Shown: positions 1 to 13,454, numbered from the stretch's first letter. The stretch is 64,000 nucleotides of DNA from Brevipalpus yothersi (GCA_003956705.1 QZCP01000070.1:1-64000); one strand, 5' to 3'. Notes: generated by a model not told the origin, from the sequence alone. Made by a program: numbers and translations.

Positions 1-1327
1 GAGAGAGAGAGAGAAATGAGGAGCATGAAGAGAATGCTCAAAATATTGAAACATCTCATCTGTTGCATCTCGAGGTGGGACCCTTGAGCCCCTCACCCCC
101 TCACCCCCTCAGCCCCCCTCTCTCCCATCTATTATTCATCATCATCTTATCAACTCATCTTCTCTCTTTGCCACTCGACACGATTCATAAGTTTATCAAC
201 TCGAGCAAAGTGGCAAGAGTGTGATAGAAATGAACACTTCTATTTCTCTCAAATAATATTCAAGCGTTTTGCACATTCAAATCTATCCTCTATCATTAAG
301 TAATGATGATTGCTTGGGATAGATTTTGCATTCAACGTCTAATTTATTAGACGTACCAATCTTGATCCTCTTTTGAGGCCTTTCTGTCCAATACTAATAC
401 TGTGTACGTTTTTGAGTGTCTCATGTAGCACTAGAGATTTTCGATGGTAGAAGTGACAAAAGTTTTGACAGTTTATGGGACCAGAGCTACATGTAGCTAT
501 TAATGAGAAATGATTTCAATTTTATGATAAAAACTTTTTCGTTCCTCGAAACTGCCCGACGGCAAGTCAGTTCTTATCTACTGATGAATTTTAAGGAAAG
601 TGATGAACGAGCGTAAAATTTCAGCTGGTGAAAAATGAACCACAGAATGCCAGAAATTGTAGATTGTTGGAGTTGTTGAGGTTAGCAAAATTTTCCAAAA
701 TTCGGGTGGAAAGTTTTTCTAGGGTTTAAATTATCCGATCGTTCCAGTTGTCACAAGATTCTAGGTGATACTCAATCCATAAAATTTTACACGCTCATTT
801 ATCAAAGACTTATGGGAATAATCGGGATTCAATTTATGGTTGAAAAAAAACGAACTAAATCTCAACATTTCTCAGGATTTTTGCTTCTCACAATCTCAAG
901 ATCTCGGATACCAAGAACAAATGTAGCATCTTAAAGAGACAAGAATAAGCCTGAAATGATACATCAGACGGAAGTGAGTGTTGATACTGTGAGGATTAAA
1001 TCAAAAGCTGTGTCTTACGGATATATACTACTTTTGATAACAAGTATTCCTTCCTGATATTCGAGCTTCTCCTAAATAATAGCCTCAGAAGTAATGAATG
1101 CCAGCTTCAAGTCCTTTTTAACATGTTCTCCTAGCACCTAATCTTCTCATCGAATGTCAAATAAATTCAGAGTATCTCATCACTTACATGAATGATTTAA
1201 TAAATTAATGAATCATCAACCTAGGGCGAGATCAACAAAATTTTCCCTCTCAACTGATAATTTGGTGACAAAAAAATCGGAGATATGTCATCGGTAATAG
1301 ATATCAAATACAACATGAATGGCCTGA
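1..1327. other. non-coding stretch, edge GA repeat
   Basis: The window opens inside a (GA)n tract (bases 1-14), followed by AT-rich DNA with many stops in all frames. I see no exon, RNA gene or mobile element in it. Confidence 0.6.
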
Positions 1328-1714
1328 TTATGACAGATAATGATCATCATTTTTGGGGATGCTTGATGAGAGAGAAAAATAGATGATTTTCTTGAACTTG
1401 ATGATAGAAAGTTGAATCTCAACAACAATACTTATTGTGTAAACCCTATTGTCACTCATTTGATTTGGTTTGAGGTATCTTTCCTCCACCATTGAGCCCA
1501 GTGGGTGGCCCTCAGATGGCATGTAATGTTCAGCAAGTTTTCCGTCAAACTGATCGAAATCAGAAAAAGAGAGATAGATAGATAGAAGCCTTTTTTGTGC
1601 CTCTGAATTCGCAACGTGAGCCAGATTATAGAGATCATCATGATAAGTTGCTCCTTGCATCATCATTCTTTTCGTCGAAGTTATGCTTAACTCATCGTCA
1701 AGCGTCCTGTTCAA
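1328..1714 (-). other. possible coding exon(s), unrecognised
   Basis: An open minus-strand stretch of about 128 codons has a protein-like middle (for example FDGKLAEHYMPSEGHPLG). A CT-rich run ending in CAG at about 1550 would serve as a splice acceptor for it. The right-hand end looks like intron or UTR. No family is recognised and no partner exon was found. It may equally be a chance open frame in CT-rich DNA. Confidence 0.2.
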
Positions 1715-1784
1715 CTATGACGTGAGGCAAGACGTCCATCGTTTGAGTGAATCTTTCGTTCGAGTTTTTCGAAAAAGTGAGAGA

Positions 1785-1791
<7 letters not shown>

Positions 1792-1822
<31 letters not shown>
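1792..1822. repeat. (GA)n microsatellite
   Basis: Pure GA dinucleotide run preceded by imperfect GAAA/GA units. The reading frame through it (Arg-Glu repeats) is repeat-derived and not regarded as a gene. Confidence 0.95.
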
Positions 1823-1827
<5 letters not shown>

Positions 1828-4221
1828 AAAATGCATCAAGCGAAAAAAGATGAACAAAAACAAATGCTCTCGCGTGCAAACTCATCACTGTCAATCAAAT
1901 ATTATCTGGAAATGATTTGGACAGGAGTGTCAAAGCTCATGACAAATCGATTGGAACCGTTAGAGAGGCTTGTGAATGAGTGAGAGAAAGAGAGAGATTT
2001 ATAAAGAAAAAAACATTGAATATATTAGTTCATCAGAATCAGCGATTCTAGCTCACAAATAAATTTTAGCTACATCAGCGTATTTTCCCTTGAATTGATT
2101 CTTTCTAGCCCAGATTTCATCATAATCGATGAAAAGCGAAGAATGTAGGGACCATGAATAAATGTATATAAGGTCTATTCTCGCCTAAAAATAAGTGACA
2201 AAAATCTCTGTCAGTAGCTGGGCGTTTAAATGTCAAATTTTGACGAGAGACTTGATACGCTTGTGTGTATGGTTGTTCTTTGGCGTAGGATTCACGGGCC
2301 AGTCGTTTACTTGTATCGTTACCACTTTGGGCGGCAAGTTGCTTCGCTTAAAGTCAAGTATGGTGTAGGAGGGAAAGAAGAGCCTCTATTTTCTCTTGTG
2401 CCCACTTTTATCAGCCTATGGTGATTTGACATATACCCGCTTTTGGTTTACTACTACTACTATCACCAAACATACACATACTCTGTGCAAGAGGAAGATA
2501 GAGCGAGAAAAATATCGAAGTATGTGCCAATCGAGTAGGTGTTGAAGTTCTTTTGACGGGCTTATGTAAGCTATTCATTTTTCCATCACTTTCAGTGATG
2601 ACGATGAAATCAGTTCCAATTTCAAAGTACAATAATAATCATTTGCTTTTACATGGAAAATGTGTTCATCAGAAAATTGACAAAATTTAGGGCACTGATA
2701 CTCTCTAAACAAATCATCAATGAGTCCATACTGGCAATCTGGTATTTTCAAAATGAATCATTTCCTACTGCTGTCAAAACTGGAAGTGAATGAGGAATGA
2801 ATTCATCATAAAGATAATAGCAGCAACGGAACTATACACCGTCGATCAAGAGCTGAAGAACGCTAATGAGAATTAAAAAGTTGCCCCAAGTTCAGCTCAT
2901 TTTCCCTAGGATTATTTTATTCTTTTTTATCTCCATCTTTTTTTTGTTTCACAGCAAATCGTGCTTGGAAAATTCGTTGAGCATATATTTAGTGTTCACA
3001 GTGAGATGATTAAATGGTGAGATCAGAATGAATAGCCACAACTTTTTTCACTTATGGTGATTTCATCCACCGATCATGATTGTGAGCCATAAGATTTCCG
3101 CAAAAGATAGTGGAGGAAATTGATAGGTAGCCACAAATTGAATCAAGCAAACCTTCGATTTCTTGTCTCCCGATCCATCTAATTTTGATTACACCAGTTA
3201 TCCTTTGATAATCATCCATCATCCAGAAAGCAGTACGTATGTCCATGTGTGTTCATACAAAGTAGATGCAGAAAAAGCATACCTAGACTCTTTTTACCAT
3301 ACATTTAAACACGTCCCTCATCGAGCAACATAATCTCCGCTTTCAATACTTGGCTGAACTTGTGATAAACGCTCCACTCCGGACAACTGGAACGACCATA
3401 AATACAAGCCACCGCAAGTGTCAAAACCAGGAACGAACTTGATTTGAGCAAGTCAAACAAATCTTTTCATAGCACGAAGGATCGATCAGAGAGAAAAGAA
3501 AAATGTAAGAAAATAAAAAAACTTGCAAAAGCAAAAGAGAGAGAGAAAATATCAGTATGCCCACTTTGACAAGTTTGTCCACCATATTTCAGTCTCCTCC
3601 CCATGCTAGAAAACCAGCCGACATTAGCTTTTCTCTCTCATCCCTGCATCTTCTCTACATCTTCTCAGCAAGTCATCCTACGAGTTTTTTTGCTCTTTCT
3701 TTTCACTCACTTTTAGCAAACCTTTCTCTTGCCGCCAATTAAGCATGAGAGGGAGAGAAGAAAGAGAGAGAATCTCCTCAAAGCTGATTCTTGCACATGG
3801 TGATGAGCAATCGATGACTCGCGATCATCTGCTTGGGCTGTTTGATCAAGTCCCAGGATCATGGAGGAGATGAAGAGCAAGAAAATAGAGGAACATTGGT
3901 CCCAAGAGGAACTAAGATGAAGATGAAAATATTCTCTCTCTCTTGTACCTCCATCGGCTGGGCGGCGCGTTTCCATTGAAATTGATGCTCAGAGAGAGGC
4001 ACTGGCCTCTCTGTGAGATGGAGCAAAAAGAGCGATTCTCGTTGAGCTGAGGTGAAGGGTCAATCGTAAACTTATTCTCTCCGTCAGTGGAAGGTCATCG
4101 CAGTTTGACCTGAAAATAGCGTATACATATTGACCCCCGGTTGTTTGAGCTTTCAACCGAAATACCAAATACCAAGAGCAATTATAGTCTCCATTACTTT
4201 TTGATATATGGCCTTGATGTT

Positions 4222-4226
<5 letters not shown>

Positions 4227-4254
<28 letters not shown>
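4227..4254. repeat. (GA)n microsatellite
   Basis: Uninterrupted AG dinucleotide run of about 28 bp between unique flanks. Confidence 0.95.
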
Positions 4255-5373
4255 GTTCAGCGGGTCAAGAGGACTCTGGTGAATGGTATTCACTGTCTAT
4301 AGCTTTCAATAATCTTCTCTTTCGTCTTCATCTTCTCGTTCCCGTTGACATTCAGGATCCATCCAATCACAAAATATGGACCAATAATCAACTCAAGGCG
4401 TATAGTAATGGTTAAGCTGGAAAACATTGGAAAAGAAGAAAGCATAATTTTGGAATGCCCTGAGAGTGCATAGGATTCTGGGGAACATCAATTATAGCTA
4501 TAGCTTCCTGGTAACGGAAAGAATACATTTTCTCTCTTCCTCTTTCGTTTAAAGATGATGATCACTCCCGGAATTTGAGATCGGAAACTGATTATGCTTC
4601 CTATACTTTTGGCACACTTTACCCTAGAGAGAGGGAGGCAGATTGAGGGAAATGATCACACACACACAATGACAATGATTTGTGGTGAGAGTCAATTTTG
4701 AGGGTCGGATATATCCTTATTTGATTCGAAATTCACTAGAAAGCGGTGATTCGCTCTCTTCTATCTCCGCACTTTATCAATTCTCGATGAGGAGCAAAAA
4801 TATATTCTGAATCTTACCAGTGCGTGCAGATAATATCTTGCAAGGAAAATTTCACTGTATATGCGAGGACATGGTTTCCATTCTCATCACACAGTTCACT
4901 TTTCCCAATGGAACGAGCATCTTCTATGTGAAGAAACAAGTTTTGAGATGGAAAAAAATTTTTTTTCTTCTCCAAGAAAACTTCTCGCGCCCACTGATCG
5001 ATGGAGACGGACTTTGCTTGGATTTTAGCGGATAATCATATGGCCATGAGCGAAAATGAGAAGAGAAATGAGTGAAGGAAAGGAGTTTGGTAGAATGTGC
5101 TGAAGGGGAGAGAGAGAGAAGAGAAGGAATTTAGCTGTGGACAGCTTTTGGACAGAATGTGAGAGGATTTTGCCTTAATTTCTCTTCTTCTTATTTGTGG
5201 TTGAGCTTTGCTTGCAATGAAATGAGAGAGGAGAGATAACCACTGACTCTCCAATTTCAAATTCATGAAATATGTCAAAAGATAGAGATAACGACAGAGG
5301 AGAGTTTGTGGAGGAAAGATAGTAGGGGTATGAAGAGAGAGTGGGGCAAAGATTTTCCCAATCGGATCAAGGT

Positions 5374-5379
5374 TTTATT
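5374..5379 (-). terminator. candidate poly(A) signal of the Fasciclin-like gene
   Basis: AATAAA on the minus strand, about 220 bp beyond the stop codon at 5598. It is the first canonical hexamer I see downstream of that stop. Confidence 0.35.
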
Positions 5380-5597
5380 GGTCCTCGAAAAATTTTATTA
5401 ACAATTTTGAGTAAACCAGGTACCAAGATAGTTTACGTACCTGATCATAATATGAGATTCTTAGATCTACTCAAAAATAAAGAGAAAGAGAGAAAGAGTG
5501 TGTGAAGAGTGAAGAGGACAAGAAAAGTGAGATAAGAGTGAAGAGCAAAAGGTGGTGTCGAATTTGGAATGAATCACTTAAATTATGCTTGAGATTT

Positions 5598-8500
5598 CTA
5601 AAATAGACTAATGACGATGGAGAGAAGAATTAAGAGAGATGAGTTAAGGTACAGCCTAGATGATGAGTTGGGATCTGATCGAGCCATTTCTGGTGAAACT
5701 TCGAGATCCGAGTCTTGCATCAAAATAGAGTTGATTTCATGAATTATGCCATTGATTGCTTTGATATCTTTTCGAGTAACCTTGGCTCGAGTTTGCATGT
5801 ATTTAATAACAACTTCTTGTTCTAGGGAAGAGAAAAAAGCGAGACATAAATATTAAAATAATCCAGGAAGAAGGCATCCTTGAGCGGGACTGTTATAAAA
5901 CAAGTATTCGAGAGCAGAATGTAAGTTTCGCTTTCAGATCGATTATCAAAGATAATCACTCACAAAGGAGAGAAAGAGAGAGACTTGAAATGCTGCGATG
6001 ACTCACCTGAAGTTGAATTTTCAACGTGCAATTTAGAATTTACTGTATCGATGTCACTAGACTTTGCTAGTCCGTCAAATGAGATAGCTCGGTTAAGAAC
6101 CAAGTGTCTGTTGAGAATCTGTTGAAATTGAAAAAAGGGGAAAGAGAAAGAGAGAGAGGTTAAAACTCTAGATTTGATCAACCAGATCAGGAACTTGTTT
6201 CCATTCTTTCAAGCTAAGCAGCTTAAGCTTCTCATCACTTTCCCTCTCACAAGTCGAGGGAGAGAGTGGAAAAAGAGCGAGAGTGGGAATGAGTGAGGCT
6301 GAGTTTTCTTGTGATTTTCACTCCCATGGATATCAAAAATAGAATAATAGAGACAGAGAGAATGAACGACTTGTGAGAGACAGCTCTTCTTCCCATGCAA
6401 TAGAAAGACAGAGGGAAACTGACTGTGTGTCAGCCTATGATAGGAAGAATCGAGAGGTACATGCAAGCTCATAGTTGATGAAAGCTGACTACTGAATGCG
6501 ATTGTTGCAGTCGACTAACTTTCTCGTCGAATCATTGGCAAGTAAGATAGTTTGAGATTGAAAATAAAACACAACTTACGCGTTCAGTATTTGGTAGATA
6601 AAAGCCTTCAGTTAATTGCTTGTATGCCGATGGATTTTCAATTTTCAATTTAGCCCATGCTTCCTCAGAGGGGGCGAAAAATGTGATGTTTCTGGCACGA
6701 TCACCGAGCTTATCGATCCAATTCGTACCACCTCTTGTTGAAACTCGGTAAGTTGTGTGCAGTTTTGGATCTTCTCGTAGCTTCTCTTTGATTGGTGAGC
6801 TAGGAATTCCGAGAACTTTGTTTATGATGTGGACGACTCCATTGGTTGCGACAATATCTTGAAGCACTGTTGCTGCCTTTACTCCTTCACCCTCCACATA
6901 CAGACGCTCATCACTCACAGAGAAAGATAGCTTTCTGTTGGTTGCCAATGATGGATATTCTTTCACCTGCTCAGCATTATGAGAATTCACAATTTTACCA
7001 TCCAAAAAGTGCAGCTTCAACAAGTCTTCGTAAAAGCTGGCATTCTCTCGCTTGTGGTAGTCGAGATCGTCCTTAACTGCATTGTAGGCTTCGTTTGTGA
7101 AAGCGAAAATGGTCACAGGTGAATCAGGATCACCACGAGAGAAGACTTCCTGTGTTGCTCGTAGATTATTCACTAAACTGAAGAATTCTTTCAAAGAATC
7201 TTGTCCTTCCTCTCTTAAGTAGTCAGCAGTGGTGATATCGGTGGTGATGAGAGGTTTGTCGATGATGTGAACGACACCATTCTTAACGGGGATGTCTCCT
7301 CGTATCACTTTGGCACGAGTGTTGCCGAGCTTGGTGTGATCATTAGTTTTTCCTTTAGCAATAGCATTGATGTAGATAGTTTTTTGCCCATTGGGAGCAA
7401 TTCGTACTTGCTTGGTGATATTAACACTTAGCTCATTTGACACAGCTTTGGTGACATAAGGCATTGAAGCATTCATTGAAGAACTATAGAGAGCTTGATT
7501 ACCAACCACATGGCCCAGGAGAACATGCTTATCCATTTTGTTTCGTGTATAGTCGCTGATTCTGAGAGGCACAAAGAAAGTGCAAGCTCTACACTCAGAA
7601 AAGCTTTGTTCACTCCCTGTTCTGTTGATCAGAGCTGAAAATTGAGTGTTATCCAGGTAGGGGGGCTGATACTGGCTCGGAAAGTTAATGAACTCAATGC
7701 CACTGGGGGCAACAGCGCTAGTCATAGACGGGACATCCAATACTTTATCGATGATGTGTACCCAGTTATTCCCAACTTTATGAGATTCGAGAATTTTGGC
7801 ATCCAAAACATACACTGATCCGCCGAGAGTTTCATTGTATCCATAAGAGAAGCCTAGACTAGGCTTATTTTGGCCAAAAGGTGCCATGGATCCAATCTTG
7901 AGTAGCTCTTCCGCATCGTAAGCTTTCAAGACTGTGATTTGTATGTGTTCGTATGCATGTATGTTATTGGTGAATGTAAGTATCCAAGAGAACATGAGAA
8001 CATTGGATAGGCAAAGTTGAGTTGGTGTGTTAGCGAGTAGTGAAAATTGAGCGCAATAACGAATGAGCGAGCATAGTCAAAAAAGAGAGGGAGAAAAGAG
8101 AACGATAATTAGCATCAGCGAATTAATTGACAGGCGATCATCAATAATCGAAAGCATCTGTTATACTGGAAGTGAGAGAGAGATATTTGAGCAAAAAAAA
8201 TATATATATATATACGCTTTCACAGGAGACACAGGATGGCGATAATCAGGATTGTATGGGCAAAGTTTTTCATGTTAGGGAGGAGTAAGAGCGTACATGT
8301 TGAGCTCAAAGTCCATACAATGGCAGTTCACCGGCACCGGATCATTCAATATGGAATGTTGGATAAGATAGCTCAAGATCCTGAATTCATTAATTTGCAG
8401 AAAGATTCCATCTTGAAATTAAAATTATGTGGCAACTCATCCTTGCCAGCAAAACATTCATCATGATATGTGAGCAACAATTTTGAGAGAATGATGATTC

Positions 8501-8989
8501 ACTAACAGACAGGCATCAGTCATAAGGAAGATTTTGAGTTTGTGTCAATTTGACATGAGAAGCCATTGTAGAATTGATTGCAGAATTGAGCGAGCAAATG
8601 ATTAAACTGATGTCAAGTAACATAATAGGATAAAGAATGATGAGAAAGTAGAAAAAAAGTAGAGAAAGAGAGAGAGAGCAAGAAAACTTACGCAAATGAG
8701 ATTCAAGCCAATCTCGTCGAGATGTTCGTTTGATTTCTTCATCGATCGGAATGAATAGAGTTGAAGGGATGGCATTCATTGATAATATATTTTTGATAGG
8801 TAAATTAACTTGTTCATTAAGAAAATTAGCAAACTCTTCATGTTTACCACTACTTGTGATCCAATTTAAAATAGTATCAGCATTTTGACTATGGCAAGGC
8901 ATGGGAAGTAGCAAGGTGAAAAGGAGGGCATAGCACATGGCGAAGGCAAGTGGCACCAACAATTTAGGAACATTAAAAGGTAATAACAT
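5598..8989 (-). CDS. Fas1: Fasciclin-I-like GPI-anchored adhesion protein (four FAS1 domains)
   Basis: Hand-spliced model, minus strand: exons 8989-8692, 7931-6580, 6118-6007 and 5821-5598. All have GT-AG borders and matching phase, giving about 661 residues, close to Fasciclin I (about 650). Residues 1-35 form a signal peptide. Four FAS1 domains follow (about 38-165, 170-335, 340-482, 485-640). Each opens with a phrase such as FIPIDEE, TFFVPL, VTIFAFTNEAY or NITFFAPSEEAW, and closes with VHIIDK or IIHEIN type strands. The last about 20 residues are hydrophobic after a Ser/Asn-rich stretch, which fits a GPI-attachment signal. Fasciclin I is a homophilic neuronal adhesion protein on the outer cell surface. 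An in-frame ATG at 9052 would add 21 residues but would bury the signal peptide, so 8989 is preferred. Periostin/TGFBI-type FAS1 proteins are the alternative, but they lack a GPI tail. Confidence 0.88.
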
Positions 8990-9052
8990 GATTGAAGAAA
9001 TTAATACACTTTTCTCTCTCCCTCTATTCGAAAAATTATTGATACTTTCCAC

Positions 9053-11065
9053 AAACAGACACTTGATTGTTTAAACCAAACACACACAAACACAGAGGAG
9101 AGAGAGAGGAGAAAAAAAATCCGTTGATAACAAAGAGCCGCCTGAACAAAATGGAGAGAGAAAATAATTTTCACTTTACTAAAGGTAAAAGCAAGATTCA
9201 AGCAAGAATTCTTCAAACTATGCAGCAGCAGAAGAAGAGAGAGAGAGAGAACAAGTAACATGGGCTGTGCCGCTGTTGCCTCTTGGACCGCCGAGAGAGA
9301 GAGAATCGATCCAATCACAAACAATCCAGCAGTTATCGTCCATCTTTGCGCTGGGACAGCTCAATCCCAGCGCCATCTTATGGGGCAGTGTCTGCACACA
9401 GAGGTACATCTCTCTGTGTGTCTATGGGAGAGAGATAGCAAACGGTTTTTCCAGGAACCTCAAAAAAAGTTTTTTGAGAAAAGTTTAAAAAGAGGAGTTC
9501 AAGTGAGTGAACGTTTGAGCACACAATTTGCCGGGAAAAACTTTCTTCTTCTGCTACTGAATAACGGTGTTTGATTATCTTTGTCGGCTTTATCACTCGA
9601 TAGTAGACTGATAAGATATGAGTGGCCGTTCTTCGGGATTGTAATAGTTTATCGTTGGATTGTTATTTCTCTTGTTATTTCTATTAGATTTCATATGACT
9701 GCATTGGGCAGGAAATCGAAAGATGGTTGAGAAAAGTATTGGGATGTCGATGTTTAAGTTTAAGTTTGAAGTATTGCAGGCTTTGAGTGAAATATTTTCG
9801 AGAATATCGATGGAAATTGATAGGGAAATTCTTTTTTCGATTCTCGAGCATTTTCTGGTATCCACTTCATTGTTCACTTGATGCGTTCCTTAGCTTCTTG
9901 GCACGAAGGAGAGATGCTTTACTTTCAAATTCTTCTTCTTTCTCATAGGCATCCACAGTCTTTGGAAGTAAGAGGAATGTAAGATGACGCCTGACATGAT
10001 TGTGAGATTTTAATAGTTTCTCTCTCAGTAAGTCATAAGAGCTAAAATGGAAACCATGGGAAAATTAATTCATAGGATTGTTTTCTTTCGCTTTCTCTCT
10101 CTTCATCTTCCCATCTCTCTCTCTCTCTCTTCCTATTGCTTTCTTCACAAAGCTATGTGAATTGTTGCTACTGAATCATTGCAAGTCATCTAGCTCGCCA
10201 GACCATTGAGGTTATTGAGCTATATCCTGTAAAACAGTTCCATAGGCTGCTAAATTTTCCTCCCTCTCTCTTTCTCTCTCTCTCTTTTCCACTCTTTCAA
10301 GGCTTCAAGGAAGAGTAAGCGGATGGAATAGACATTTCCTGAAAAAATTAGCCACCGAGCGTATATGATCCGAGTAATCACTTGCTTCCACGGAAATTAT
10401 TCGGTTATTTTGCAAGCTCAACAAATTCGCCAAAAATTGCATTATATCCACAGATTGGATATTCTGAGAAAAAAATCTCATAGAGTGATAATCGATTTTT
10501 CTCCCTCACATGTTGAACGATGAACAGAAAAAATGTGTCTAAATTAGCCGATCAGTATTCCCTGTTTTTTTTCCATCCTTTTCTGGGAAAGAAAACTACA
10601 TTCCCAAAGAGAAACATTGGAAAGAGAGATATTCATGATGAAAAAGTTTCACTACTTTTTTTCATGCCTACTCAAGTCCTACATGTATGACTTCTGAAGA
10701 TGTTTTTTTATTCGAACTTTTTTTCTCTGAATAGTGTACCAAGATATACAGAGACTGTGAGTGGAGTTTTTCAAATTATGCAGATCTTTAACTGGCATGT
10801 AATGAGACTCTTCTAATCATCTGATAGAGGTGTGAAACTGACGATGTAACAATTTTAGAGAAAACTAACGCCCAGCGAAAATAATCAGCAAAAAGGTTGT
10901 ACCTACAAACACATGTACATTTCTGTAAGTTTCCAGGAACAGAATCAGTTAACTTAGTTAAGAGAGCTATTATTTGAGTTTCAATCATTATAGGCAATTG
11001 ATTGGTATCAATCCATTGAGCCATGAGTGGCTAAGCGATTGCAAATATTTGATGAGTTAATTCTG
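9053..11065. other. intergenic region
   Basis: About 2 kb, probably holding the promoter and 5' UTR of the Fasciclin-like gene at its left edge. Open frames around 9070-9570 overlap one another on both strands and are GA/CT-derived. A minus-strand frame at 9593-9877 ends in a hydrophilic Asn-rich tail but has no partner exon or recognisable domain. Short CT tracts lie at 10110-10130 and 10260-10285. Confidence 0.5.
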
Positions 11066-11071
11066 TTTATT
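11066..11071 (-). terminator. candidate poly(A) signal of the choline-kinase-like gene
   Basis: AATAAA on the minus strand, about 235 bp past the stop codon at 11305. Confidence 0.35.
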
Positions 11072-11304
11072 GCTGGAAACGTGGATACTCATAAGTGCCG
11101 GAAATTGTGTGAGATATCCATTTAAAGGGAAACAGATTATTATTTTTTTTCAACATCATGGAAAATAGATGGATACTTGAATATTGATCTCAAAGTGATG
11201 ATAACAGTGTGTCTGTGTGTGTTTAATACGTTTTTTAACAATGTAACTTGGGAGAGAGGAGAGAAAATTTTTCAACATATTTGTCATCATTAAGGAAAAC
11301 CTAT

Positions 11305-12441
11305 TCATTCTATTAATGGCCATCGTTTGGTGAGCCTTTCGAATAGATCAATTCGATGAGCTGCATTGTTAAAAAGTGAATCTTGAGGAAAATCAGGATG
11401 AATTTGATACCATATTATGTGGAAAACGGTGCTGAAAAGGATTCCCAATTTGACCTCTTTTTCAACATAATCAATTGCATCATACATAGGATCACAATAT
11501 TTACCACTCTTTCTCCATTCATCCATATAACTTTCACAAAAAACTTGAATCAATTTCTCATACAGTTCACATGGTAAGGAATGATACTTGTCTTCCTCAA
11601 AGCATAGTTCACCAAAAAATTTTCCCAATTCGATGGCTCGATAAGCGAGCATACAATTTTCCAAATCAATCAGCATAATGTCTTGTGAGCCTTCCAAATG
11701 ATTATTATTCTCATCGGTTGATTTGATGAGCAAAAAATTGGTATAATTCAAATCAAGATGAGCGAAAACTTTGGTATGAAAATATTGGTGGCAACTGTTA
11801 ACCACACGATCAATCACATCACTTGCGGTAAACTCTTTAATTGCCAACCATTTCGCTTTACCATTCTCGGTAGAGGTGAGCTCAATTTTTTTATCAATCT
11901 CAATTAATTGTTCATCAAGCTGGGCACGTAGATTGGTGAACACATCGAATACATTTGAATTGCCAACCAATTTCCAATGATCCAACGAATTGAATTGGGC
12001 AACTTTACGGCCAAGAATTCTCATTATTGGAGTTGTTAACAAATCACGATGGGACAATGGTGTTGATTCGACAAACTCTTCAATTCGACCACCATCAAAT
12101 GTGGCATACACCTTGGGTCCCATACCACGTTCATGCAAAATTCGTAATAATTCCAGCTCATTTTCTTCACACAAACTCTTGTAACGATTACCTTTACCAG
12201 TGTGTTCACTACCATAAAATCGAACGATAACTTTGGTTGGAAATTGTGGTTTACAAAATAGATTGGACGAAGGTGATGATGATGACTCGTTGAGTTGACA
12301 AATGAATATTTGATTCGATTTGCCACGTTGAATTGGTGAACATCGAATTTGATTCCAACTTGGTGTCCAATTCATGAGGCGAGCACATAATTTAACAGCA
12401 TACTGTGAGCTTACGGGCACAAAATCATGTGAAGATGTCAT
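11305..12441 (-). CDS. choline/ethanolamine kinase family protein, intronless
   Basis: Single-exon protein of 378 residues, matching the family's usual 350-450. These enzymes phosphorylate choline or ethanolamine with ATP, the first step of the cytosolic CDP-choline/CDP-ethanolamine (Kennedy) pathway. Visible features: an N-lobe with KVIVRFYG-like strand (about 70-77) and an ENELELLRIL helix. Next come the hinge phrase IEEFVES (about 120-126) and the catalytic-loop motif HLDLNYTN (228-235; HxDx4N, Brenner's motif). Then comes IDLENCMLAYRAIELGKFF (258-276), matching the metal-binding Asp and choline-kinase motif. The C-terminal helix HIIWYQIHPDF fits the family. The motifs are divergent from the usual HND and IDYEY, so substrate choice (choline, ethanolamine or something else) cannot be told. 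The intronless state contrasts with the spliced neighbours and could mean retroposition. The start ATG at 12441 is the first in frame. Confidence 0.8.
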   Translation of the reverse strand: MTSSHDFVPVSSQYAVKLCARLMNWTPSWNQIRCSPIQRGKSNQIFICQLNESSSSPSSNLFCKPQFPTKVIVRFYGSEHTGKGNRYKSLCEENELELLRILHERGMGPKVYATFDGGRIEEFVESTPLSHRDLLTTPIMRILGRKVAQFNSLDHWKLVGNSNVFDVFTNLRAQLDEQLIEIDKKIELTSTENGKAKWLAIKEFTASDVIDRVVNSCHQYFHTKVFAHLDLNYTNFLLIKSTDENNNHLEGSQDIMLIDLENCMLAYRAIELGKFFGELCFEEDKYHSLPCELYEKLIQVFCESYMDEWRKSGKYCDPMYDAIDYVEKEVKLGILFSTVFHIIWYQIHPDFPQDSLFNNAAHRIDLFERLTKRWPLIE

Positions 12442-13397
12442 GGTATATCAGAATTATTGACAGACAAATTTTGGAAGAGAACGAAAGAGAGAGAGAAATA
12501 TTCTCAGTATTCGCAGTTACTTGAAGGTATCAATCATCGATAATATATAATAATGATAATTTTTCGATCCATCTCGAGCATTTAAATACCCGCTCCATCC
12601 AAGGTCCTTGTTTCTTGATTCGCGATACCTGACAGAGATTCATGATGATGATTCTCGTTCTCCCGAAAAACGAGATGAGATGAGGAGGAGAGGAGAGGAT
12701 ATTGACTTCGAAATATATATACATACACACACTACTAATCCATCGAGAGAATCGAGATTACAAGTGTTTACCTTCAATAAGTTCATTCCTCTAGACGAAT
12801 GACTTGGTTAAACTTGGCGAAATATTAACTCTCTCTCTCTCACACAACTCGTGAGGTATATACTTCATAAGATAATCACCGAGGTTCAACCCATTCTGAT
12901 TATCTATCTATGAGCCTGATAACCGCATTCTATCGAAAGTAATAGTGAACATTCCCAGCATACATACATACATACTACACGGTTGTTGTGGTGTGTGTGT
13001 GTGTTTCACTTTTTTTCGCAACTCGATAAAGCAATAAGCAATAAGCAAGAAGGCGGGAATTCTGGAGCACTTTTAACAAGAGTGTGCGATGTGTGATGAC
13101 GAAAAAAGCTCTCGAGATGGGCCTAAAGTTGTTTCGTTTTTTTTTCTCTCTCTTCTCTTCTCTTGCTCATGTATAAGTGTTTGTGTATGTCTGTAAATGA
13201 ATTAATTTACTGAAACAGGTTTCTTCTTCAAATGTGCTAATTAGTGGAGTCAAAAAAATTTGGCATAAATTTTCTCTCCACATAATGTTTGCATTTCTTT
13301 TCACTTTCTCTTCTCATCATGTCGGTTGTCATAGGTGATTCGATGTGTTTTGGTTAATTTTTCTCCCTTTTTCCCATGTACACATGGTTTTCTCTGT

Positions 13398-13399
<2 letters not shown>

Positions 13400-13454
<55 letters not shown>
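13400..13454. repeat. (GA)n microsatellite, about 27 units
   Basis: Pure AG dinucleotide tract of about 55 bp. Frames through it on both strands give Arg-Glu or Ser-Leu runs, which I do not consider genes. Confidence 0.97.

Larger units (their letters stand above)
1984..5597. other. long intergenic region
   Basis: About 3.6 kb with only short, low-complexity open frames, mostly Ser/Leu/Phe-rich products of CT/GA tracts (for example near 3560-3980 and 5040-5280). There is a GA microsatellite at 4227-4254 and a short CA run near 4660. The right end is probably the 3' UTR of the Fasciclin-like gene. No gene can be supported. Confidence 0.6.

Noticed and set aside
1747..1983. Plus-strand frame with Arg-Glu repeat
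   Set aside because: It is produced by the GA microsatellite, with no conserved sequence outside the repeat.
8236..8466. Plus-strand 76-codon frame
   Set aside because: It lies antisense inside intron 1 of the Fasciclin-like gene and shows no domain.
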